Below, in pieces: positions 1 to 5,574 of a stretch of DNA of 8,158 nt. The position numbers and the translations under genes are program-made. Every line of letters starts with the position of its first letter. The first letter of the stretch is position 1. Under the pieces are notes generated by a model. The model saw only the letters and a program-made list of their open reading frames with translations, searched no databases and was not told where the DNA came from. The DNA is from an archaeon (GTDB taxonomy: Archaea > Altiarchaeota > Altiarchaeia > JAFGQM01), in NCBI GenBank assembly GCA_029932835.1, contig JAOZPI010000038.1, forward strand, positions 1 to 8,158. Direction: 5' to 3'.

Positions 1-720
1 AGCCTTTTCGTAGGTTCCTATCTTATTGGCAACATCGCCATTCAGAGCAATTCGGTCTGCCCCGACTATGCACAGATCCACTTGCCCTCTCTGCATAAAG
101 TATCCTGCTGCGTTGTCGGCTATAATAGCGTGGTCGATGCCTTCCTGAAGAAGCTCCCATGCTGTAAGGCGGGCACCCTGACACCTGGGCCTGGTTTCAT
201 CCACCCAGACAAAGATCCTCCTGCCCTTCTGGTGAGCAAGGCGTATAGGAGCCAAAGCAGTTCCATAATCTACACACGCCAAGGCCCCCGCATTGCAGTG
301 AGTCAGGATCCTTGCTCCGTCTCTTATGAGCTCTTCACCAACCTCCCCTATCCTTCTGCTCCTCTCTGCTGAAATGTCTGCATACTTCTCAGCCACCTCC
401 CGGGCATTTTTGCCGTTGTAGTTTTGCTTAAAGTATCTGATCGCGTCAAAGAGGTCATATGCAGTAGGACGGGAATTGGATAGCTCTTTCTCAGCCTCCC
501 TGAGTTCCCCGGAGAGTGCTCCTTGCGCCATCCCATAACAGGCAGTTGCACCGATAGCAGGAGCTCCTCTAACCACCATCTCCGCTATAGCTCTGGCTGT
601 CTCGTGATAAGTTTCGGATTCAAATAGTTTGAACTCGTGTGGTATCAGACGCTGGTCCACCATAACAACCCGGTTCCCATCCATCCAGACACTTCTATAA
701 TTCCGGCCATGGATCTTCAT
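1..720 (-). CDS. mtnA: Methylthioribose-1-phosphate isomerase, C-terminus cut by window edge
   Basis: This is the N-terminal 240 residues of an aldose-ketose isomerase that converts 5-methylthioribose-1-phosphate to 5-methylthioribulose-1-phosphate in methylthioadenosine salvage (cytosolic). Recognisable family blocks, in order, are MVVRGAPAIGA (48-58), SRPTAYDL (83-90), ILTHCNAGALA (138-148), ETRPRCQGARLTAWEL (175-190), and IVGADRIALNGDVANKIGTY (218-237). The predicted catalytic pair is Cys142 and Asp222. They are 80 residues apart, as in the Bacillus subtilis enzyme (Cys160/Asp240). The reading frame is open to base 1 with no stop, so roughly the last third is outside the window. The ATG at 720 was chosen because a TATA-like box lies 28 bases upstream, consistent with a leaderless mRNA. 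Related ribose-1,5-bisphosphate isomerase and eIF2B-like proteins are alternatives, but the RPTA and THCNAGALA blocks fit MtnA better. Some MtnA proteins also act on 5-deoxyribose-1-phosphate, so the substrate is not fixed by sequence. Confidence 0.93.
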   Translation of the reverse strand, partial: MKIHGRNYRSVWMDGNRVVMVDQRLIPHEFKLFESETYHETARAIAEMVVRGAPAIGATACYGMAQGALSGELREAEKELSNSRPTAYDLFDAIRYFKQNYNGKNAREVAEKYADISAERSRRIGEVGEELIRDGARILTHCNAGALACVDYGTALAPIRLAHQKGRRIFVWVDETRPRCQGARLTAWELLQEGIDHAIIADNAAGYFMQRGQVDLCIVGADRIALNGDVANKIGTYEKA

Positions 721-742
721 TTTTGTCAGGAAGAAAACTTAT

Positions 743-754
743 AGTTATATAAGA
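743..754 (-). promoter_or_regulatory. Archaeal TATA-like box for mtnA
   Basis: Read on the minus strand this is TCTTATATAACT. The TTATATAA core is centred about 28 bases before the mtnA ATG at 720. With normal archaeal TATA-to-start spacing, transcription would begin at or within a few bases of the start codon, giving a leaderless or nearly leaderless mRNA. No Shine-Dalgarno sequence precedes the ATG, which agrees. The assignment rests on motif and spacing only. Confidence 0.5.
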
Positions 755-783
755 TCTGTTTTAAAATCCAAATAGATTCAAAA

Positions 784-794
784 CTTTTTAAAAC
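784..794 (+). promoter_or_regulatory. Archaeal TATA-like box for the hydrogenase gene
   Basis: The plus strand reads CTTTTTAAAAC, centred about 24 bases before the GTG start at 813. That is the distance expected between a TATA box and a transcription start lying on the start codon, so the hydrogenase mRNA is probably leaderless. No Shine-Dalgarno motif is visible in front of the GTG. A second T/A-rich run, TTTTAAAAT near 759-767, is a weaker alternative that would give a leader of about 20 bases. Confidence 0.45.
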
Positions 795-812
795 CATTGA
801 TATAACTACTGA

Positions 813-1883
813 GTGGATGATATAGAGAGAGCAAAGCAGATTATAGAGGAAAAATTTGCGTGTGTTCAGACAGCGCCCTCTATGAAAACCGCTCTTGGAG
901 AGCCATTTGGCATCCCGCTAGGAAATTTTGTTCACGGTAGGTTAGTAACTGCCCTCCGTCTTCTTGGATTCAAAAGGGTCTTTGAAACAGACTTTGGGGC
1001 AGAGCTCAGGGTTATGGAGGAGTCTACTGAGCTAAAAGAGAGAATGGACAGGGGAGAAAACCTCCCCCTCCTCACATCATGTTGCCCCTCCTGGGTCGGC
1101 ATATGCGTGAAGAAATACCCGGATCTTATCCCATACCTCTCAACCTGCAAATCTCCAATGGAGATGGTAAGCTCACTGGCAAAGAGCTACCTGACGTATG
1201 AAAAGAAGCTAGGGGACATTGGAATTGTAGCCATAATGCCATGCTACGCAAAGAAGATGGAAACTGTAAGAGGGGAAACTGACGTTTCTCTCACAGCTAT
1301 GGAACTGGTAAAATGGATGAGGGAGGAAGGGATACAACTGGAAAAACTGCCGTTTGGCGTCTATGACGCCCCGCTTGGTATGGCCTCATCTGCTGGGACC
1401 ATATACGCGTCGAGCGGGGGGGTGGCAGAGGCGACTATGAGGACATTTACGCAGAGGTACTGCGGTGGGTGTGTGATTGAACACTTCTACAATGAAAAGA
1501 CGAAACTAGAGGGAATGAGAGAGGTCGTGTTCAGGTTTGCGGACTATGAGATAAAGATAGGGATGGTGGAAGGAATTAAGGCTATTGATGAGTTCTGCCA
1601 GGGGCTGCTGGCTGGGAAATACAAGGATTTTGATTTGGTGGAGATGATGTTCTGCCGTGGTGGTTGTGTTGGGGGGAATGGGATGCCAAATGCAGGCAAC
1701 GAGGAGTATATAAGATCTCGGATTAAGGCCTTGAGGAAGTATGACGACTGCGCGGTTATAAAATCTGCTCACGAGAACCCACTGATCAAGGAGGTGTATG
1801 ACCAGTACTTGGGACAACCGTTTGGGAAGAGGGCGAGGGAGATACTACACCACAAAGATTTTAAAAAGATATTCGGTAACTAA
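813..1883 (+). CDS. hydA: Minimal [FeFe]-hydrogenase, H-cluster catalytic domain only
   Basis: The 356-residue protein is an iron-only hydrogenase large-subunit domain, expected to interconvert protons and H2 at an H-cluster. All three H-cluster signatures are present: L1 TSCCPSW (88-94), L2 MPCYAKKME (142-150) and L3 EMMFCRGGC (277-285). By spacing against Clostridium pasteurianum CpI, the cluster ligands are Cys91, Cys144, Cys281 and Cys285. The proton-path residues Glu70, Glu73, Cys90 and Ser110 and the active-site Met142, Lys147 and Met279 are all kept. The C-terminus carries the usual HENPLIKEVYDQYLG segment (320-334). There is no N-terminal ferredoxin domain and no small-subunit extension, so the electron partner must be another protein. 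L3 departs from the usual CPGGC...GGGQP as CRGGC...GNGMP, and an extra CGGC lies at 217-220. The GTG at 813 is the most upstream in-frame start (a TGA precedes it directly) and fits the TATA box. A Nar1/NARF-type non-hydrogenase is unlikely because the L2 and L3 motifs are intact. Confidence 0.93.
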   Translation: MDDIERAKQIIEEKFACVQTAPSMKTALGEPFGIPLGNFVHGRLVTALRLLGFKRVFETDFGAELRVMEESTELKERMDRGENLPLLTSCCPSWVGICVKKYPDLIPYLSTCKSPMEMVSSLAKSYLTYEKKLGDIGIVAIMPCYAKKMETVRGETDVSLTAMELVKWMREEGIQLEKLPFGVYDAPLGMASSAGTIYASSGGVAEATMRTFTQRYCGGCVIEHFYNEKTKLEGMREVVFRFADYEIKIGMVEGIKAIDEFCQGLLAGKYKDFDLVEMMFCRGGCVGGNGMPNAGNEEYIRSRIKALRKYDDCAVIKSAHENPLIKEVYDQYLGQPFGKRAREILHHKDFKKIFGN

Positions 1884-1918
1884 CTAAATCAGTGAAAAAA
1901 TCTAAATCAGTGAAAAAT
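1884..1918 (+). repeat. 18-base tandem duplication at the hydrogenase / membrane-protein junction
   Basis: Unit 1 (1884-1901) is CTAAATCAGTGAAAAAAT. Unit 2 (1902-1918) is identical apart from lacking one A in the A-run. The repeat fills the whole intergenic gap: unit 1 begins right after the hydrogenase stop codon, and unit 2 runs into the first two bases of the next gene's ATG. It looks like a recent slippage or local duplication. Neither unit contains a clear Shine-Dalgarno motif. Confidence 0.85.
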
Positions 1919-2483
1919 GGGTAAGAATGCCTATGTCAGCGGCCTAGGATACCTGCATGAGCTCAGCCACGAGAGCGTGAGGTTTTACCTCTATTTCTTG
2001 GTGGGTTTCTTGGTTCCGTTTAGTATAGGGCATCCACAGGTTATTGTTGGAAGCGTGGTGAATATGATGCTGATAGGTGGAGCTTTGGAAACAAAATCCC
2101 CGCGGTATATGATACCCCTTATTATATCCCCAAGCCTTGGAGTGCTCTCGAGAGGAGTAATCTTCGGACCCCTCACACCCTTCCTGCTTATGATGGTGCC
2201 GTTTATCTGGGCAGGGAATGCTATTTTAGTGTACCTAATGCACAATCTGCGCGGCGTGAACTACTGGTTCTCGCTCCTTGTGTCAGCTGTTTCCAAAACA
2301 GGTTTTCTCTTTTTGTCTGCATACTGCCTAGTCTCGATGGGAGTACTGCCTGCACCGTTTCTAAATGCAATGGGGATGACACAGCTGCTCACAGCCCTAG
2401 TGGGAGGCATAGGCGTGTTTATCCTATACAAGAGTGGGGTTGTGGGTGTGCTGGAGAGAGGAAGAGCTATGTTTTTTTCTTGA
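1917..2483 (+). CDS. Six-helix membrane protein, 'iron hydrogenase'-associated / ECF-S-like family
   Basis: The 188-residue product is very hydrophobic, with about six predicted membrane segments near residues 23-37, 41-57, 64-82, 86-108, 116-140 and 150-172. It has no signal peptide, catalytic motif or cysteine cluster. Short conserved-looking stretches are GHPQVIVGSVVNMML (38-52), MVPFIWAGNAILV (93-105) and MTQLLTALVGGIG (154-166). From memory, these resemble a small membrane family of about 170-190 residues that is often labelled 'iron hydrogenase' in genomes of uncultivated microbes and has the helix pattern of ECF-transporter S components. I cannot confirm this here. The gene starts 33 bases after the hydrogenase stop on the same strand, so the two are probably co-transcribed. 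Possible roles are membrane anchoring or electron/ion coupling for the soluble H-domain, or transport of a metal or vitamin. The ATG at 1917 lacks a clear ribosome-binding site. Its 3' end overlaps the convergent methyltransferase gene by 17 bases. Confidence 0.75.
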   Translation: MGKNAYVSGLGYLHELSHESVRFYLYFLVGFLVPFSIGHPQVIVGSVVNMMLIGGALETKSPRYMIPLIISPSLGVLSRGVIFGPLTPFLLMMVPFIWAGNAILVYLMHNLRGVNYWFSLLVSAVSKTGFLFLSAYCLVSMGVLPAPFLNAMGMTQLLTALVGGIGVFILYKSGVVGVLERGRAMFFS

Positions 2484-3060
2484 TACCCCGTAAGGCGTAA
2501 AGGGCACAGATTCGCGGATCCCTTGATTCTATAATCTTGTCCCCTGTAATCCCCAGTATGTACTCTGCTTTTATAGAAAAGAAACGCTTAAGGACTGTTT
2601 GAAGCCACTCTTTATCCAAGGCCTGAATATGCTGGGAGATATAACCGCCACGCGATAATCTGTCACGGAAATAGTCAGAGCTTCTGTTTAGGAGAAGTAA
2701 GAGAAGCTTCCCCTCAGGTCTTAACACCCGAGCTGCCTCTTCAATTGCGCGCTCTGGGTCTTCCATAAACTCCAGAGAGGTTACGAAAAAAGCACCGTCA
2801 AAGCTATTGTTTGGAAAGGGGAGGTTCCCTGCATCTGCTTGGACACACGACTTGCCGGCCAACTTCAACATATCACTTGAATTGTCTATACCGGTTATAT
2901 CAAACCCTCTCAGCCTCTCCTCAAAGATCCCTACGCCACAGCCAATGTCCAGTAATTTCCTGCACCCAGAGAACCAAGAGCGGATATATGCTACCTCGTA
3001 ATCCAAGACTCTCGACCCAAGCGGGCTTTTATAAAAAGAGAGGTACTTCTCTGCGTTCAT
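2467..3060 (-). CDS. Class I SAM-dependent methyltransferase (Methyltransf_11 type)
   Basis: The 197-residue protein has a Rossmann-like methyltransferase fold. Motif I is LLDIGCGVGIFE (36-47, SAM-binding glycine loop). The acidic residue that contacts the SAM ribose is in GIDNS (57-61). The post-motif ADAGNLPFPNNSFDGAF spans 75-91, and the VLRPEGKLLL strand is at 112-121. Substrate specificity cannot be read from these motifs; the C-terminal half is unlike any substrate domain I recognise. It is the last gene of the minus-strand operon. Its ATG overlaps the stop of the ferredoxin-MinD gene upstream by 4 bases (ATGA), and no strong Shine-Dalgarno is visible, so translation is probably coupled. 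A methyltransferase in this position is, as I recall, a common companion of the ferredoxin-MinD cluster. Its 3' end overlaps the convergent membrane-protein gene by 17 bases. Confidence 0.85.
   Translation of the reverse strand: MNAEKYLSFYKSPLGSRVLDYEVAYIRSWFSGCRKLLDIGCGVGIFEERLRGFDITGIDNSSDMLKLAGKSCVQADAGNLPFPNNSFDGAFFVTSLEFMEDPERAIEEAARVLRPEGKLLLLLLNRSSDYFRDRLSRGGYISQHIQALDKEWLQTVLKRFFSIKAEYILGITGDKIIESRDPRICALYALRGIKKKT
2472..2478 (+). terminator. Possible oligo-T transcription stop for the hydrogenase unit
   Basis: A run of seven T residues lies in the last codons of the membrane-protein gene, followed by CTTGA. Archaeal RNA polymerase often stops at T-rich tracts without a hairpin, and this is the only such tract at the end of the plus-strand unit. 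The call is weak because T-runs also arise by chance in codons for phenylalanine. Confidence 0.3.
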
Positions 3061-3932
3061 TCTCTATTTTCTAACTCTTCACGTAGGAGTTTATAAATGC
3101 TCCGTATCCCGTCTGCAACAGGAGAGGAGGTTTCTATAACTGGCGTAAGGCTGGAAATCGCGGAGAAAACCGCCTTGTCAAAAGGGAGCCTTCCTATTAC
3201 TGCTGCAGAATATTTCCTCTCTATCTTCTCTGTCAGAGATTCGTTTATATTCCACTTGTTTATAACTATTTTGTAGGGTATGGAAAAGTGCTCTACTACG
3301 CCGAGGACTCTCTGCAAATCTGAAATCCCAGAGGGGGTCGGCTCTGTGACCAAAAGCGCATAATCTGAGCCATTGAGAGATGCAGTAACTGGGCAACCAA
3401 TACCTGCCGCAGAGTCTAAGATCATCATTTCGTGATCTATCTTATCTGCATGTTTCTTTATTTCAGTGACTACTTTTCCAGATCCGGTCTCCCCGGGATA
3501 CAGAAACCCGGTGATGACAGGAAATCCATATTTCGTCTCAGATTGTATTATCTCGCCGCTGTCAACTGGTTTTAGCTTAATAGCACTTACCGGACATGCA
3601 AGCTCACAAGCTCCGCATCCCTCACACAGGTAGGGGAGCACCGTGGGAGAGCCATCAAATTTCATAGCTCCGAAGGTGCAGGCCTCCGCACACCTGCCAC
3701 ACTTGATGCACTTGGAATAGTCTATAAAGGCCTTTTCACTTGCAGAGATCTTTTCTCCGATTGTGGTCCCGAACTCTGCCATCTCCACGCCGAGCCATAG
3801 TGCTAGATCCGGAGCATCAACATCGCAGTCTACAGCCACAAGGCGCTTGCTCTTTGAAAATAGGACAGAGAGGGACGCTGCTAGCATTGACTTCCCGACA
3901 CCCCCCTTGCCAGATGCTACCGCTATTTTCAT
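3057..3932 (-). CDS. MinD-superfamily P-loop ATPase with inserted 2[4Fe-4S] ferredoxin (copy 2 of the operon)
   Basis: The 291-residue protein belongs to the COG1149 group of MinD/Mrp-like ATPases. The deviant Walker A is GKGGVGKS (8-15), and the switch I-like DCDVDAPD follows at 35-42. An inserted bacterial-type ferredoxin has cysteines 75, 78, 81, 85 and 103, 106, 109, 113, enough for two [4Fe-4S] clusters. The ATPase core resumes with the Walker B-like ILDSAAGIGC (171-180) and TEPTPSG (196-202). Related Mrp/Nbp35 ATPases carry or deliver Fe-S clusters, but the role of this ferredoxin-inserted type is not established. The gene is coupled on both sides by ATGA overlaps with the metallo-beta-lactamase gene upstream and the methyltransferase downstream. 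The start lacks a strong Shine-Dalgarno, which fits coupling. A homologue lies two genes upstream (4726-5574), and the two may act as a heterodimer. Confidence 0.9.
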   Translation of the reverse strand: MKIAVASGKGGVGKSMLAASLSVLFSKSKRLVAVDCDVDAPDLALWLGVEMAEFGTTIGEKISASEKAFIDYSKCIKCGRCAEACTFGAMKFDGSPTVLPYLCEGCGACELACPVSAIKLKPVDSGEIIQSETKYGFPVITGFLYPGETGSGKVVTEIKKHADKIDHEMMILDSAAGIGCPVTASLNGSDYALLVTEPTPSGISDLQRVLGVVEHFSIPYKIVINKWNINESLTEKIERKYSAAVIGRLPFDKAVFSAISSLTPVIETSSPVADGIRSIYKLLREELENRE

Positions 3933-4729
3933 ATTCTTATCACTTTCCCTGTTTTTAAAACATGGACCCTGTTTCCAAATACTTTCTTCATCTCTTTAAT
4001 CGCACGCTCTCCAGTGCAGTGACCAGGATAGAGGATTTGGACTCCCAACTCAGAGAATCCGGAGACTATGTTCTTTATTCTCTCTTGCGTGGCTCCAATA
4101 AGATGGAAGCCCCCTATTACAGAGTGTACCTTAGAGTCAAGACCTGCATGCTTTGTGATATTCAATATTCCGGTATGCGAGCATCCGACAACCACAACAG
4201 TTCCCTTGTTTGTGCGGAAGAATAGCGACGAATCATCAACTACAGGATCTGGAACCAACCTCCCTGCATCTATGTGGTATCCGACTGTTCCGGGATTCTC
4301 ATAGATTCGTGGTATCTCCCCTGTAAAGACTATATCATCAGACAGGGCATAGGGCTTTCTTGTTAAGATGATCTCTCCAAAGTGCTGCTTTATCTCCCCC
4401 TCTGTCATGCTATTGCCTATCTCAGTCCCGTCAGCTCTGAGTTTTTTTTCGAATATGAGGGGATGCGCAATCAGGGTAGTCTCGGACATATCAAACGAGT
4501 CCACGAGCCTCCTTAAGCCACCAGTATGGTCATAGTGTCCATGACTTAGAACTAGATAATTCACTTTGTCCAAATTAACTCCCAGGTGTGCAGCATTGTC
4601 TATAAAGGCCCCGGTTTGCCCAGTGTCAAATAGTATCCTTGTATTTTCGAATTCAATATAGGCTGATATTCCATGCTCCCACAATAACCCTTCATTAGGG
4701 AGGTCCTCTATTAAGATAACTATCTTCAT
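3929..4729 (-). CDS. COG1237-type metallo-beta-lactamase-fold metalloprotein
   Basis: The 266-residue protein has the two-metal centre of the metallo-beta-lactamase fold. HGHYDH is at 63-68 (ligands His63, His65, Asp67, His68), and further ligand-type histidines occur in GCSHTG (His185), GGFHLIG (His209) and YPGHCTG (His237). The N-terminal strand LFDTGQTG (33-40) is typical. Databases often label this family '7,8-dihydropterin-6-methyl-4-(ribofuranosyl)aminobenzene-5'-phosphate synthase', a methanopterin-pathway name. I would not transfer that activity here without testing. A clear Shine-Dalgarno GGAGG (4739-4743) stands 9 bases before the ATG. The gene overlaps both flanking ferredoxin-MinD genes by 4 bases, so it is sandwiched between the two ATPases and is presumably made in step with them. 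The length is normal for the family. Confidence 0.88.
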   Translation of the reverse strand: MKIVILIEDLPNEGLLWEHGISAYIEFENTRILFDTGQTGAFIDNAAHLGVNLDKVNYLVLSHGHYDHTGGLRRLVDSFDMSETTLIAHPLIFEKKLRADGTEIGNSMTEGEIKQHFGEIILTRKPYALSDDIVFTGEIPRIYENPGTVGYHIDAGRLVPDPVVDDSSLFFRTNKGTVVVVGCSHTGILNITKHAGLDSKVHSVIGGFHLIGATQERIKNIVSGFSELGVQILYPGHCTGERAIKEMKKVFGNRVHVLKTGKVIRI

Positions 4730-5574
4730 TTTTTCTTTCCTCCTTCAGCATTTGTAAGAAGGCTTGTCTTCTCAAGGATGGATGAGGAGGAATAAGCCCG
4801 GATGAGGTCTTCGGAGTATGGTATTGTATACTCTACAGTTAAATTGTTCTCCACAGCCAGTTTTTCGATGAGATGGTTATCTCCAACTCCCGCTTTGTTT
4901 AGGACCAGCGAACGGGGAATCTTGAGAACATCGAGGAGTTTCAGCATAATTCTGGTGTCGTGCGCCCCGAGAGGAGTTGGTTCGGTTACGATGTATGCCT
5001 TCTCAGAGCCTAGAAGCGCGTTTATAACGCTGCAATGGGTGCCTGCCGCTGTGTCTATGAGGAGATAATCCGCGCGCACCTTCCGTGCTAGTGCCTCTGC
5101 CCTCTTTTTGGCGTCCCTCACAATCCCTCCAGTTTCTTCAACCCCAACAAGAGATCGTCCAGTAACTAACCAAAGGTTATCCGATACCTTGTTTACATAC
5201 GACTCCCCGCACTCCTCTTTTTTGACTGATATCGCCCCAACTGGACAGACATTCCAGCAAACCCCACAACCAGCGCACAGATCTTTCACCAAGCTTGGAA
5301 GCCCACCTATTTGATAAAGGGCGTTGAAACGGCAGGACTCAACACATTTTCCACAGCGTGTGCAGATGTCTGCACTTATGTCCGGATAAGATTGATGTAT
5401 AGCCTCCCTGTTTTCAAGTTGGATATCAAGAAGGAGGTGGTCATTTGGACACTCCACATCTGCATCAAACAACACGACTCTATTTCCCTGAGAGGACAAC
5501 CTAGAGGCCAGAAGCAGAGAGAAGGTGGATTTCCCTGTTCCCCCCTTTCCCCCTGTTATAGCTATCTGCCCCAT
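4726..5574 (-). CDS. MinD-superfamily P-loop ATPase with inserted 2[4Fe-4S] ferredoxin (copy 1 of the operon)
   Basis: From the ATG at 5574 the protein has 282 residues and begins MGQIAITGGKGGTGKS, placing the deviant Walker A at residues 8-15. DADVECPN (37-44) follows. The ferredoxin insertion has cysteines 71, 74, 77, 81 and 100, 103, 106, 110 for two [4Fe-4S] clusters. The Walker B-like LIDTAAGTHC lies at 172-181 and TEPTPLGAHD at 197-206. An in-frame TTG at 5607 would add eleven mainly charged residues. I prefer the ATG because the P-loop normally starts within a few residues of the N-terminus and a purine-rich GGAAGGAG stands directly before it. With this start the gene overlaps the NifX-like gene by 13 bases and the next gene by 4 bases (ATGA). 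It differs from the second ATPase at many positions outside the motifs, so the pair looks like an old duplication. ATP-dependent Fe-S carrier or redox-switched ATPase are the reasonable roles; neither is proven. Confidence 0.88.
   Translation of the reverse strand: MGQIAITGGKGGTGKSTFSLLLASRLSSQGNRVVLFDADVECPNDHLLLDIQLENREAIHQSYPDISADICTRCGKCVESCRFNALYQIGGLPSLVKDLCAGCGVCWNVCPVGAISVKKEECGESYVNKVSDNLWLVTGRSLVGVEETGGIVRDAKKRAEALARKVRADYLLIDTAAGTHCSVINALLGSEKAYIVTEPTPLGAHDTRIMLKLLDVLKIPRSLVLNKAGVGDNHLIEKLAVENNLTVEYTIPYSEDLIRAYSSSSILEKTSLLTNAEGGKKK

Noticed and set aside
82..372. Plus-strand open frame of 96 codons at the left edge
   Set aside because: It lies entirely antisense to the mtnA frame, whose conserved motifs are unmistakable. 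The antisense product has no recognisable feature.
1412..1425. G-rich runs within the hydrogenase gene as possible G-quadruplex
   Set aside because: Only one long G-run occurs locally. Four closely spaced G-tracts are not present, and the bases are explained by glycine codons (SGGVAE).
813..1883. Nar1/NARF (cytosolic Fe-S assembly) homologue instead of a hydrogenase
   Set aside because: The complete L1, L2 and L3 motifs with the hydrogenase-specific Lys, Met and proton-path residues argue for a true H-cluster enzyme.
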